Origin: Manduca sexta
Lineage: Eukaryota; Arthropoda; Insecta; Lepidoptera; Sphingidae
Assembly (NCBI RefSeq): GCF_014839805.1
Contig: NC_051142.1
Location: 15,842,589 to 15,906,588, forward strand
Direction: 5' to 3'
DNA: 64,000 nucleotides
The position numbers were made by a program, and so were the translations under genes. Each line of letters opens with the position of its first letter. Within the stretch, counting starts at the first letter, position 1. This document shows, piece by piece, positions 33,661-45,682 of this stretch. The notes beneath the pieces were generated by a model, which saw only the letters and a program-made list of their open reading frames with translations, was not told where the DNA came from and searched no databases.

Positions 33661-34424
33661 CTATAGACAAAACAAACATTAGTCTCCTAATGTTTACATT
33701 ACACCGGATTTTTTAAAATATTGAAGTCGTTAATTTAGCATGACTAGTAATAATAGTGAAGTTTAAAACCGGTGCCTAAGTAAACTCGGGGCTCATTTGG
33801 AGCGGAAGAGCGGTGCGCGCGTCGCGGATACACGTCAAATAGGGAACTAGTACAAACACCGGCGCCGGCGCCATCTTAGGCATAGCACACATCGCTCTGT
33901 AGAGCCTGTCGGAATTGTAACGTTGAACCCCGCACGTTGAATATCTACCTAAAACTTAAAACCCACGTTATCATGAGTTTTTGATTGGATTAATGAGCAA
34001 GAAAACAAGAGAGAGGACGTAATACAAAAATATCGCGATTGACTTTCGAGGAAAGAAAAAAGTTTAAAGTTTTATTGACTCCACCAAGTAAAACAGTGAA
34101 GCAATTTTGTGCCAGTATTTTCATGCTGATGACAAAACTGTTTACAACATAGTTCTACCTCTTATAAACATTTGCCGTGTGTAAATATTGTTCCCCGCTT
34201 AATTTATCCGAAAGCGGAACATTCTAACATACTCTACTGTAATTACCAAACAAAAAACGTAACAAATAAGCACACAGATACTTTACGTCAATATATCAAA
34301 TTGCGTATCAAGATCTCTTATTTAGCTAGTTGCTACACATCTTCAGCAATACACAAACTTTCCTTTAGTACACCAGTATTCCTCAAGCTTTATGTTCAAT
34401 GCATTTATACAACAACTAGCGACC

Positions 34425-34720
34425 CGCCCCGGCTTCGCACGGGTGCAATGCTGCTACTAAATACACTACAGAAATACTGTGAACGTTGTATATAAAAACA
34501 TAGCGGCCCGCTCTGGCTTCGCACGGGTATAACATAACAAAATAACAGTATTTCTCCACTATTTAATGGATGTTATTATACATATAAACCTTCCTCTTGA
34601 ATCACTCTATCTATTAAAAAAACCGCATGAAAATCCGTTGCGTAGTTTTAAAGATTTAAGCATACAAAGGGACATAGAGACAGAGAAAGCGACTTTGTTT
34701 TATACTATGTAGTGATACGC
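34425..34720 (-). repeat. Repeat with CGGCTTCGCACGGGT ends
   Basis: CTAGCGACCCGCCCCGGCTT at 34417 and a second GCGGCCCGCTCTGGCTTCGC near 34502, then a body ending TTTTATACTATGTAGTGAT. This is a very common lepidopteran non-autonomous element (type not settled), read on the minus strand. The near-repeat of the end suggests two insertions. Confidence 0.55.
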
Positions 34721-35129
34721 TTACAAACTACTACATAACTTCTTCTTACATCGATATTTCTTAAGCTATGTGCTCATTGCATTTACAATGATATTATGGG
34801 TAGCAGTTCTCAAACTATTCTCCGTACATGTCTACATTTACGATGATCGATGCGCCGGCGCGGGACGCGGGAGGGCGTCGAGCCCTCACGTTTATGGCGA
34901 TGTGTCGCTGTTTGCTCGGCCCGATCCTGCGATAACGCGATAACATATATTAAAGTCATGCGTCCCGCGCCGCGCCCCTGTAGGGCTAGGATTGTTCATT
35001 AGTCAAACATAGGGAACGGGTATACGGTCTATCAGAATAGTGAGTCAGTATGAGAAGGTCTTTATGCTGGTTACGGTCGTTCTTAAAAACTTATAATTTA
35101 ATTGGAGTTTGCTATTTCATTTCGACTGC

Positions 35130-35303
35130 AGTGCGAAGAGTCCTTATAACCCGACTTAAGCCGGCTTCTTTTTTAGTAGAATTTATGTAAAATGTGATTA
35201 TCATCAGAACGACCGGCAGACCATATTTACACATATTAGTACCTAAATATTGTGTATATGTGTCTAGGTTCCTTTTCCGAAACTTTCATCCTTCGCCACG
35301 GTT
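35130..35303 (+). mobile_element. MITE family D
   Basis: GTGCGAAGAGTCCTTATAAC at the left and TTTCATCCTTCGCCACGG at the right, with the usual AATGTGATTATCATCAGAAC core. Confidence 0.75.
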
Positions 35304-35389
35304 CCATAGTAAAGGTTAAGCTAACTTTTCCTGCTGTTTTAATATAAAAAAATTCGGATGCGTAGTTGATATCAAGAAAAGATAATAAT

Positions 35390-35625
35390 AAGGATATATT
35401 TTATATCCGCCCGGATAGCAACCACCGTACACAAATTGTTAAGCCCGCCATAGTGGCCCACGTAAGAGTGTCGCTTTACGAGATCAGCGTGTGTATGTCC
35501 GTTTCCCACAGGCCTGCATAATTGTGTCAACTGCCGAGGAGTAATCATCTCTCGGCAGTCGACATCGTATTGGACCCCATTCCATTTACAATACGGTTCA
35601 ATGGAGTTACTTTGCCATGTACATA
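35390..35625 (+). repeat. Family B repeat
   Basis: Near complete: AAGGATATATTTTATATCCG, GCCATAGTGGCCCACGTAAG and GTCGACATCGTATTGG. Confidence 0.75.
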
Positions 35626-36168
35626 TACAATCAGACTAAAGACTGCACCGGCCGGGCACGTCTAAAAAAATCTATTGAGTGCACCCAACGAAGCTTTTAT
35701 TTTCGCACTGAGTACTAGTACTACTCCTTAAGTAATTTTCTTATTTTCAACTGTAATACTTCTAAAAATGTTGAGTACTTTTTATGTTTTCAACTGTTTT
35801 TCTTCTCTATATTTTTGTATAAAATTTTATGTAAAGCGATTTTAATAATATACTGCATAGATTAATATAACAATGATTAACATCTCCATGTCCATCTTTG
35901 CAAAAACGAAACACACCAATGACAGTAATCATATTCAACCATCCGATAGATATCTACTTTACGGATAATATCTTATCTTTTTTTAGTTTATAGAAACACA
36001 GTGAACCAACAAAAATATGATTTTAAATGTTTGTAATTTGTTAGTAGAGTTATTATATAAGAATTGTTGAATGCGCTTTGTGCAGTAGTCATGAATTTCC
36101 TATGTATTGATGAAGAGTATGTATTAATTATCTTAGTAGACATAATGTTAGCAGCAGTGTAAGTATGA

Positions 36169-36400
36169 TTGCCTCAATGGCGTAGTATTACGGTACGACT
36201 GCAGTGTCGAGGTCTCGGGTTCGATGCCCGGGTCAGGCAAAATGATAGTGGGTTTTTCCACTCAGTCCGGAGTCTGGAATTTGTATTAGATATGGCGATA
36301 GGCTCGCTTCCTATCATATCATGGGTCGGAATACATACGGCGGGAAGTTGTTATAACAGTTGCGCTTCGGCTTATATTAAACAAAGCAGTATAGCTCTGT
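36169..36400 (+). mobile_element. SINE family E, best preserved, tRNA-derived
   Basis: The 72-base head retains pairing ends TTGCCT (36169-36174) and AGGCAA (36235-36240), box A TGGCGTAGTATTACGG and a perfect box B GGTTCGATGCC (36218-36228). A SINE body with GATAGGCTCGCTTCCTAT follows. Not called as a tRNA gene because family copies share this body and D and anticodon arms are not convincing. Confidence 0.75.
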
Positions 36401-36714
36401 TTACTACAAAACAAGGATTGAACATTAAAACTAACAATAATAAAAATATTTGCATAAATAAAAACGGTGCTAACAATTTGTTTATCTACAGTAATTATCC
36501 TACTTATACTTAAATGCGCAAGTTTATCGTTTGTGAGTGATAAATTGAGAAACTGATAAATGCTGTTTAGAAATTTGGATAGACATGTGTCGATGTGTGA
36601 GTCCTGAGTTCCTAGGCCAATTTTTATTGCAGAAAAATCCTTAACAAGATTTTTAATCTATGTCAAGTGTAACTGTGAGCAAATGATTCTTATAATTTAA
36701 AAAACGCAGCACGC

Positions 36715-36890
36715 ATTTATCCTCGAAGGAGTAGGGAAAGGCGCAACTAGGGCACTCACTTTCATCCGTGTGTGTCCCTATGATGTAATAGAGAGCGAGC
36801 AAACAAATTCCTGACTCCGATATTGAGAAGAAAAACCCAATATCACTTTGCCCTACTTTGAAATATACTTAAGCACACGCGATTTTCGCA
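36715..36890 (-). mobile_element. SINE family E, degenerate
   Basis: TTTATCCTCGAAGGAGTAGG, CTATGATGTAATAGAGAGCG and CCCAATATCACTTTGCCC in reverse orientation; the head is lost. Confidence 0.6.
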
Positions 36891-36892
36891 TC

Positions 36893-37035
36893 AGTGGCGA
36901 AAGATAACATTTTCCGAAAGTTTTTTTTAGTACTGTAATATATGCGGTCCACAAATCGTTCTAATGATAATAAGATTTTATATAAATTACGAAAGAGAAG
37001 CCGGCACGAATCGGGTTATATGGACGGGTTATAAT
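36893..37035 (-). mobile_element. MITE family D
   Basis: CAGTGGCGAAAGATAACATT, then ATGCGGTCCACAAATCGTTC and GGGTTATATGGACGGG; the right end is damaged. Next to it, 37040-37180 carries a family H fragment (CATTCATAGATGATTTGTGG). Confidence 0.65.
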
Positions 37036-38049
37036 CTATAAATAATAATAAAATAAAAAAACAGAAAATTAAAACCAGAAAATATTCTTCATTCATAGAT
37101 GATTTGTGGCACAATATTAGCAGAGGTAAAGAGGAGTATGTTTCATTTGTTAATGCAATATCAAAATCACCCAGTATTTTATTACAAAAAATATTCTTTG
37201 ACTCATGTAAAAATAAATGAATGCAATATATCCTACTTATGTGTAGGATTTCGCTTAAACCAAATCTACCTGATGCATTTCTTTATTTTTCAGTTCATTA
37301 TTCATTACTCATCAAGTTTTAAGAAAAAGTAATCCGCGGATGCCGACAAGACGTTTATGTGTGACCGACTTTTACTAATGGGTGCTATGTATTCTATATT
37401 GTATTATAACTTATGCTTGTCGGGTATGTAACAGGACTACCGTCATTTTCTGCTTAAAGTCTAAAATCCTTTGACAAAAGACATGAAACAATGGTCGGCT
37501 TTAATGCTTTTGTGACACTGAATGTTTTAGGTACAGGAATTGGTTGTGGCAGTGACTGACCGAAATGAAAGGAAGCTATTTAAATATATTCATTAAGTGC
37601 GGCATAATTGTTGCTACCATAGAGGAATCTGAGGTTAGTTTATTTTCATTAGTCAATATAATTTAGACTGTATTGTACTTACTACAAGTAAGTACTCTTG
37701 TATATCTTATTAATCCTAATTACATTACCCGCGGAGGATTAAAAACAGTGGTATTTACGTGTTGATAATTCAAAAATATCTGGCGACCAAAAATTTCCTG
37801 ACACTTAAAAGTTCAAAGAAAAGAAAATATATTTAATTTAAAATAATCGCCATTTTGCTGTAAATAAATTAATAGTGAAATATAATTGTGTAAAAGACAT
37901 TAGGTATGGCAGATTTGTGGTTGGTTAATTTAAATGCAACAAGTTACACAACTACAAAGTTGTCATTGCAGTTATAATAATATAAATTCAATAGAAAGTA
38001 TTTCAAAGCATTACTGGTAAATAATAAAATTTCGTTACATATTATAAAA

Positions 38050-38240
38050 GGAAGTCCTAACCCACGTGTCTGTCTGTACGCGGTAAACTCAAAAACTGCC
38101 AAACTGATTCCGATAATATGTAGTATGGAGATTGTCTGAGACCCTGGGAAAGACATAATATGCTCTTTTTATCCTTGGAAAATATATAGTGGAACTGTTC
38201 TCTCGGACAAAGATATTCACGCGGGTGGAGCTGATATAAT
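38050..38240 (+). repeat. Helitron-like fragment
   Basis: TAACCCACGTGTCTGTCTGT, GTCTGAGACCCTGGGAAAG and ATTCACGCGGGTGGAGCTGA. No intact terminus. Confidence 0.45.
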
Positions 38241-38882
38241 TTTATTTGAGAAAAGTTGGTCATAAATTTAATTTTTGTTAGCAGAGATACTTTATGTGTT
38301 TGATTATTTTTTGTGCATCGATCAGTTAAATTTATTTGCGCTTGTCTACAACTTTTGGGGCTATAAATACACATAATATATTAGCATAGTATTTAGGTAT
38401 AAAATAAAGATAAATTATTTGCGTTCGGCTAAAACTTTTGGGGCTATAGTGCACATAATATATGTATTATACCTATGTATATGCATAAAATAATACAAAA
38501 GAAAACTAAATAGTTTGCAATTCTCGGTTCGTTTACACTACTCTGTAAAATTACATTTTGCTCATCAAATACTAAGATTCCGTCGTGTGGAGGACAATTT
38601 GGTTTAAAAGTAATTAAGATTTTAGTTTAAATAACAGTGACAATGTGACATCAAGCTTAACATCTGTTTGTCAAAACATAACTAACGATGTGTAAAATAT
38701 AATACATAATTGTTTTATTATATTTGTAAGAGTTAAACATCAAGGCTAGGCTACGTTTTGACAATATTTAGCGGTTTTGTTGCCAAGCGTTACTTTCATT
38801 AATATATTAGATGCAATATCAGCATAATTTTAAATTACTTCGCCTCAGCTATTTGTAAGTTCCAGGCAAATGATATTATGTT

Positions 38883-39362
38883 GCAGTGGCGAAAGCTAAA
38901 AGTTTCTGAAAGGGAAACAACATATAGGCACTAATAATATACGTATATGCGATCTAGAAATCATTCTACTAATAATTAGATTTTACATAAATTATGAAAG
39001 GGATTGCGGCGATAGGTAGCCTAGTTGGTTGTGGAACGGACTACCGAGACGAATGTCCGCAGGTTCAAATCCCAAGGGCACACAACTCTGACTTATAAAA
39101 TTATGTGTGTTTTCTTTGTGAATTATCGTTTGCTTTAACGGTGAAGGAAAACATCTTGAGGAAACCTGCATGCCTGAGGAGTTCTTTGAATTTCGAGGGT
39201 GTGTGAAGTCTACCAATCCGCACTAGGACAGCGTAGTGGACTAAGGCCTAATCCCTCTCAGTAGTAGAGGAGGCCCGCGCCCAACAGTGGGACAGTATAT
39301 AATACAGGGCTTCGGGTTGAAGGCTTCGGGTGGAATCGGGTTGTAGGGACCCTTGACCACTG
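38883..39362 (-). mobile_element. MITE family D split by a SINE
   Basis: Left part GCAGTGGCGAAAGCTAAAAG to ATTATGAAAGGG; right part GAATCGGGTTGTAGGGACCC to GACCACTG. In between lies a full SINE A. A 15-base CTTCGGGT duplication follows the SINE. Confidence 0.7.
39006..39308 (+). mobile_element. SINE family A, full length, nested
   Basis: Box A TAGCCTAGTTGG at 39017 and box B GGTTCAAATCC at 39062-39072; ends ATAATACAGGG. It has extra bases GG before box A relative to 8281. Inserted in a MITE, so younger than it. Confidence 0.85.
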
Positions 39363-39679
39363 ATATGTTGACTTCCTTGTAAGAAACTGATATTAGTCAC
39401 TTCTAGGAAAATTACCTAAACACGGCAGATGTTTTATATTTAACTAATTTATTCACCCACTCATTATTTATGAACAAATACTGTTTTACCAACAGCAATG
39501 ACTTTAATTTAATTAAATATTTGAGAGATTTCATGCACATACATTGTAAATTTACAAAGTTTTAGAGACATCTTATTATGTTGAAAATTATACAAGGATG
39601 TGTTTCCTTGACGTTAGAATAAATCTATCCAATTATTGTGTGACTGCTTTTTTCATCCATATGTCGTATTAAGAAAAAA

Positions 39680-39826
39680 TATGCCTGTATATTTACGAAC
39701 GAACTGGCTCAGGTCGCAGGAAGTCGCTGGATGCAGGCCGCTTCCAACAGGTCGTGGAGATCCTTGGGGGAGGCCTATGTTCAGCAGTGGACTTCCTGTG
39801 GCTGAGATGATGATGATTTATAGACA
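39680..39826 (+). pseudogene. RTE-like retrotransposon C-terminal fragment
   Basis: Plus-strand frame reads …AGSRWMQA…GEAYVQQWTS then stop and GATGATGATGA, the typical end of these elements. Only the last 45 or so codons remain. Confidence 0.65.
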
Positions 39827-39839
39827 ACTCCAGTGACAA

Positions 39840-40400
39840 GACCGAAGAGGCGGTCTTAGTGGGAGGCGAAACGCCCTAGAACCTCGCGCGGTGTCTTTGA
39901 GGTCCTTTTTTGTTTACGATCTTGCCGACAAAACTGTTAATCCGGTAAATTTCCTCGCGTCTTTTTCTTTTTTTCGACTAGGGCCTCGAGTCTGTTAAAG
40001 CCACCACTGCAAGACCACTAATTCAGCCTCATGATGCGGTTTTCACACTGACTGCACGCCCATGCACGTGGAGACATTTGCCACGGCTCTAGGCACGCAG
40101 TTCAGTGTATATACGGACATTTGTCGCGGCTTTAGCAAAACACAGTTCAATGTATATACGTCTTGATTGCAACTATACATTCAGGCCTATGAGGGTTCGG
40201 GAACAATTCTTGGCCTTCTCCCGGAGGAACCTTCTTAAGATAGACGGAGGTCTATCTTAAGAGGGTTCCTTTCCTTCCCCCATACTTCCTTCCCCTAAAT
40301 GTCCCTTTCTAACTCTCCTCCAAGCTCCTGTAGTCGCTAATCTAGGGGATTACAGTAACCCATTCGCAGGTTTGCTCCGGTGTTGACTGCGAGCTCCAAT
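39840..40400. repeat. Unclassified GC-richer block, probable transposon remnant, with a 46-nt hairpin
   Basis: Moderately GC-rich, unlike its flanks, with a local repeat (ACAGTTCAATGTATATACG and a near copy CGCAGTTCAGTGTATATACG) and a strong hairpin at 40225-40270. No frame. Ends near an A run at 40407. Confidence 0.4.
40225..40270. other. Near-perfect hairpin, 21-bp stem
   Basis: Stem TCTTAAGATAGAC / GTCTATCTTAAGA (13 bp perfect), loop GGAG, extended by AGGAACCT / GGGTTCCT with one wobble pair. AT-rich context, so it stands out. Confidence 0.85.
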
Positions 40401-40586
40401 ACACAAAAAAAAAAACATAATGCTCTACAGCTTTAGAAGAACTGCACCAAGTCGAGTTCACTAAACCTATTTTAAATTTTACAAAATTTACCTTATACAA
40501 TATACATGTATTAATTTTTTTAATTAAACTACATACATTTCCGTTTTCAATCCTCGTTCCGTAATATTTTTAATGTAGGTATAATC

Positions 40587-40872
40587 CTGCCGTGCTAAGC
40601 GCAAAAGCGGTATGTCAAGGAAACCTTATTTGGAGATAATTGAAGTTTTCTAAATATAGTTTTATAGTTTTGTATGTAAAACTGAAATGAAACTCTTTTA
40701 AGGTTTTTTAACAAGTTCTAAACAAGATACCGTTAATTAGGTAAGTTCATAGGATGGGTATTTCTTTAAGCTATCTTTTTAAAAAATATATCAAAATCTT
40801 GATATTTATAACGACATAAAAATCAAGATTTAGATTTTTTTTGAGATATCCCTTTTGAGCTTAGCACGGCAG
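40587..40872 (+). mobile_element. TIR element family G
   Basis: Ends CTGCCGTGCTAAGCGCAAAA and, inverted, CTGCCGTGCTAAGCTCAAAA. 286 bp. The 16516 copy is the partner. No coding frame. Confidence 0.8.
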
Positions 40873-41015
40873 AATAGTTGATGTAGAAAAATTACTGTTA
40901 TAAAAATAATTCTTTATAAAAAAGGTAAAACTAAAAATTGGTCAGTCTAATCCTATCCTATCCTGGTATACATGCTGTATTGGAACATATTAATATTTAC
41001 TAACCTTTAGTTGTT

Positions 41016-41033
41016 GTTGTTGTTGTTGTTGTT
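41016..41033. repeat. (TTG)n microsatellite
   Basis: Six to seven TTG units. Confidence 0.8.
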
Positions 41034-41674
41034 TTACCTTCATTTTGTAATAAATATTCTATTCTACAATATCCTACAGATATTTTGTAACAACACACTT
41101 TATGTTCCAATAGATTAAAGAATTCTTATCCGTTTCATTTATTTATATAAAGTTCTCCAACGGTACAAACATTTTTTATTTCTAATATAAAGTACTAAAA
41201 TCGAATTCTGATGTGTACTAATTATAAGAGTACACATATCTGAATCTTAATAGATATTTGTGTGATAAATTTAACCTTTCAGCACTTAATGCGTGTATTA
41301 CTGGCAAAATTCAAACACTATTACAATCTTTCTCATCTATAATACTAAAATTAATTGTTGTGCGTCAGTTTCAATTTTGATTGCATTACACGGGTTACAT
41401 AACATTTATGTCCTGCCGAACGGCAATGGTGGCCTTTTCCTGTATGATAATAGTTTGCATGATCACGCTAAAGAAGTGCTAGATTGCCCTAGCCCCTTTT
41501 ATACTACTCTCTCCGCTGATAAGCCAAATTGCCCTGACTTACGAATATGATTTAATTTTTAATAGCATGATCATGTTTCATTCATAGAAAATTATCACGT
41601 AATCAATATTTTCTTTGTAATTTACTGTTACGGCAAACCTATTGGAAAAGACCTTTCGTAGACAACTTTTTTTT

Positions 41675-41968
41675 TATTTGAAGAACAAGACAAGCTTGCC
41701 GTTCGCCTAGTGGTAAGCGATACGATCGCCCATAAATACCAGAAACACCATCCAACACCTTGAATTATAACGTATTGTTTGGTATTCTCATGCGCTCGTC
41801 ATTCTGAGACATAAGTTATTGTCATATTGTGTCCAGTAGTCACACTGGCTACAATGTTTTTCAATCCCGAACACAACAGTGACTACATGCTGCTGGTTGG
41901 CGGCAGAAATAGACATTGCGGTGGTACCTACCCAGGCGGACTCTGGCACATGAGAGACCAACAGTAAA
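41675..41968 (+). repeat. Family C repeat, near full length
   Basis: CAAGACAAGCTTGCCGTTCG to GAGAGACCAACAGTAA, with GGCGGCAGAAATAGACATTG inside. A partial copy at 42149-42275 covers the middle only. Confidence 0.7.
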
Positions 41969-42407
41969 TACTTTACTATAATATATTCCTCGAAGTCACT
42001 TGTTTAAGTGATATATTTTATGTAACACAATTAACTATTGTTAATTAAAGAAATTAATTGAAACAGTTGTATAGTTCGTTAACATTTTATTAAGTAAGTT
42101 TATTATTATATACTGAATTATAGAATACTTTGTTATCTTAACTTTCTTTAATTATAACGTATTGTTTGGTATTCCACTAAGCTCGCAATCATGAGACATG
42201 AGGTGTTAAGTCTTATTATATCTAGTAGTTACACTGGCTACAATGTTCTTCAAACCGGAACATAACAGTGAGACTTCGCTTGAGAACTTGGTGTGAGATA
42301 TTTTGTTTTTTACGAAAATAGGTAAATTTTATAATTTATTGGTAAGCGTTTATCAATGTATTACTTTCCGTCGGATATTTTGAGACGCCAGTCGAGTTAT
42401 TAATATT

Positions 42408-42650
42408 ATCTGCTGGTAGGATGTATTTTGTAACCCCAGGATAGCGATTATCATACACAATGTGTTAAAACCCGCCATAGTTGCACACGTAAATTTATCG
42501 CGTTTCAGGATCAGCCTGTGTATATCCAGTACAGGCCGGCATAATTGCGTCTACTGTGGAGGGATATTCACCTCTAGTTAGTCGATATTATATATAGATC
42601 CCACTCCGCCTACCATCATGTGGAGTAGCGTCGCACCCGTATAACAAAAA
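42408..42650 (+). repeat. Family B repeat
   Basis: CTGCTGGTAGGATGTATTTT, GGATCAGCCTGTGTATATCC and the TACCATCATGTGGAG end. Confidence 0.7.
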
Positions 42651-43373
42651 AATAATGCTTTTAATTTTTAAAACATAATGCTAAGTTTATGTAAAAACAC
42701 ATATTATTAGTATGTACCTATATGTGTTTTTTTTTACTTAGATGGTGTTCAATAAAGAATTATCTATCTAAGATCACGGCATGTTTGTATCATTTATTTG
42801 TTCCACGACTAGATGAGAAACTTTACTAATAACATTTAAGCATTTCATTCTTTAAGTTTTGAAAACAATTCACGTACATTCGAAATTCTTTTGGAGAACT
42901 TGCAAGTACGTAGGTTTCTTCTACAAATTTTTCTTCTGTTAAAGCGATTATTAATAAATACACTACGTGAAGTATGCGGTGTGCTTTGATACGGAAGATA
43001 ACAATTTGGTTTCAACGCTCAATTCCAGATAATGTAAATTGAAGTGCCTCATCACATTTTAAAGAGATATTTGAAGGTTTACTGGGCGACACTAGAATTA
43101 CATTTTATGTTCCATGTCTATATTTTTATAATAAAAAATACATGAGATGCAAAACATTATCATAGATAAGATATGTGTTTGATTATTTTTTTTTTCACGC
43201 GAAGATTTTCCCGCCCTAAGTTTTATAGTGCGTAGAGACACGCGGGCAGTGATGCTTTAAAACAGACACTACTTTTAATACAATACACCGTATACTCAAC
43301 ACATAAAAAATAAAAAAAATGAGTTATTGAAGCCAGATTCTAATAAGACGGTTAAAGATTTCTTGACACTCAC

Positions 43374-43640
43374 CTGTACACTAAATCCACTTATAACTCA
43401 CGTTGTATCACAGTCACAGCGTCGCGGATGCGGCGGGTGAGCCGCGGACCGACACTGCTATAGCACACCCGACCGACGTTCTCCGCCGCCCGCGCCGCCG
43501 CTGCCTGCGTCTGTGTGCGTGCCTGCGCCGCTCCCAATTGGCTGGCCTGCTCCATTCCCCCTCTCCATCTTCCCCGCACCGCCGCTTCATCACGTCGAGT
43601 CCTCCCACACCGTTCCAGCGCACCTCACGCCGAGGTGTTG
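43374..43640 (-). promoter_or_regulatory. CpG-rich non-coding first exon / promoter candidate for the GATA gene
   Basis: An isolated CpG-rich block ending, on the minus strand, in the consensus donor TACAG|GTGAGTGT at 43374/43373. The coding exon at 33660 starts four bases after an acceptor, so a 5' non-coding exon must exist upstream. This block has the right strand, donor and composition, and would give a first intron of about 9.7 kb. I see no TATA box just upstream, so the start site is a guess. Open frames on both strands here are products of the base composition. Confidence 0.45.
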
Positions 43641-43772
43641 AACACCACCTGAAATTAACAGCTACGCATGTAAGACTATTACAACGATATGCAATGAATA
43701 AGTCAAGTTAATGTGTTTAGCTGTTAATTTCTGGATCTTTAATCATTTCCTCTCTGCTTTGATTTCTAACAG

Positions 43773-43942
43773 TGGCGAAGAGTAAATATTTCCAAAAGGG
43801 AACCCGACACAACATATACTTAGGTACTATATGGTGTGGTATGATGTAAATGCGGTCTCCAAATCGTTCTAGCGATAATGAGATATAAATTACGAAAGGG
43901 AAGCCGGTAGAAATCGGGTTATATGGATCCTTCGCTTCTGAT
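43773..43942 (-). mobile_element. MITE family D
   Basis: CAGTGGCGAAGAGTAAATAT to GATCCTTCGCTTCTG. A further, right-damaged copy of the same orientation lies at 44752-44895. 43943-44751 and 44896-45270 show no gene. Confidence 0.75.
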
Positions 43943-45269
43943 TCCTAATATACTTTCACTAATAGAAAGTTATGTTATTCCTATTAACATTGACGTAGAT
44001 TAAAACTATTATAAATCGCTAGTTCTATTTACGTTACTTATTATTTACCTACGTTCTTTAATAAGTAGTTATCGGGATAAATACTCAAAGTATAAATACT
44101 GCTAAGAATTATGTATGCCGGCTTACAAAAATACTAGCGTCATCCATTTTGAGTTCAAACTACTATTGCCCGGCGACAGCATGCCAGGGGGCAATATCCT
44201 GAGCGCATAGTTGTTGAGTTTCATAATGCTCAGTGATTCGGTGTGCCTGCGTTGCTACCATGCCTTGAAACCATGGTAGCAGTCTTAAATGTAGTACTAA
44301 AATATGAGTCTATGTAAAGCTATTTTGTGGAGTTTTTTCTTCAGCATGTACGGGCTTATTACCAAATACAAACGATAAAGCAACAATCTTCGCTGTTGCA
44401 TATCGTTGGCAATTCGATTATCAGTTAAATTAGCCTTAAGGTGCTACACAAAGGCCGTCATGCATGATAACTGTTAGAAAACCAATAAGAGCTTCTTTCC
44501 GTATTGTGTATCTGACATAAAACTTAACGTCTGATCACAATACTTAACGTCTGCGCGGGGCTTTAGATTTCTCAGTTATGTTTTTATACTTTATCATGTT
44601 ATTTATCACGAGCGTAGTACCGGTGATTGTTGATTATCATGCAGGTAACAGTTTAGTGTTAAAGATAATGTAATTTGGTTTAATTGCCCCATTGGCCTAG
44701 AGACTGCTGTCAGGTTACCTACGTCTTCAAGACTAAATAAATATGCTGGCTAGTAGTTGCGAAGGATGCAATTTTCCTAAAAGGAAGCCGACACATATTA
44801 ATACTTATAATATACATAAATGCGGTTTGCAAATAGTTCTTATGATGATTAAACTTTACATAAATTACGAAAGGGAAGTCAGCAGGAATCGCCATTACTG
44901 GCTGGTATCAAACAATGTTCAAAAAACAACAGAAGTGATGCGCTATTATTAAAGAGAAAGGATAAAAAGAGGATGAGGTAATTAAGGCCATCGGAAAACT
45001 AGCTTACGGTAAATAATGCAACAGCAAGTTTTACAAGGGTTCTTTTGTGATTACGTAAAATTCTGCCTAAACAAATCTAGTGAGAGACGTTGCCTCTTCC
45101 AACAGGCGTTAATATTGTGACGTCCTGATTTAGATTTACCTCAACTACTGCATTGCGACTCGTCAGAACACGCTACCATGGGAGAATTATACTTTGAACA
45201 ATATGTTGTGTGTCGTGTACATCCGATAACATTAGAATCAAAAGTTTGTAAAGATAAAACCAAAATAAA

Positions 45270-45682
45270 CACGCATCGCGCCTTTATCCTCCAAGGAGGA
45301 GGCAGAAGTGCAACCATGGTACCCGCTTTTCATCATGTGTTCCATACCATCATGCGATAGGGAGTGAACCTAATTCATCCGGGCAAATACTGACTAGAAA
45401 ACTTTATATCACTAATCGACCCGGATTTGAACTCGGGACCTGAGCGCGATGTCAAAGCGCAAACGTAACAAAACTACGCCACCAGGGTATAGGCAGAGAT
45501 GCAACCATAGTACCCGCTTTTCATCATGTGTTCCATACCATCATGCGATAGGGAGTGAACATAATTCATCCGGGTAAATACTGACTAGAAAACTTTATAT
45601 CACTAATCGACCCGGATTTGAACTTGTACCGGAGCGCGATTTCAAACCGCACACGTAACAAAACTACGCCACAGAGGTAATC
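45270..45682 (-). mobile_element. Two SINE family E copies in tandem
   Basis: Each has CTTTTCATCATGTGTTCCAT, GATAGGGAGTGAAC, CGACCCGGATTTGAAC (box B in reverse) and ACAAAACTACGCCA (box A in reverse). The copies (about 45270-45482 and 45487-45682) are over 90% alike, so the second arose by local duplication rather than a separate insertion. Plus-strand frames here are not genes. Confidence 0.8.

Larger units (their letters stand above)
33661..43373 (-). other. Probable first intron of the GATA gene
   Basis: AT-rich and mostly repeats, listed separately. Two short GC-rich patches (33780-33910 and 34850-34990) could be alternative first exons or enhancers, but I found no convincing donor in either. 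The remaining unlisted stretches (for example 35630-36160, 37190-38040, 38250-38880, 39390-39680, 40880-41670 and 42660-43370) hold no gene I can support. Confidence 0.4.

Noticed and set aside
32489..33666. Plus-strand frames opposite GATA exon 1
   Set aside because: Antisense shadows of the long coding exon; Arg/Ser-rich and without motifs.
36169..36240. Possible tRNA gene
   Set aside because: Boxes and acceptor-like ends are good, but the D and anticodon arms are unconvincing and a SINE body shared with other copies follows.
43391..43711. Frames in the CpG block at 43.4 kb
   Set aside because: Frames on both strands have no start context, motif or splice support; a non-coding exon explains the block better.
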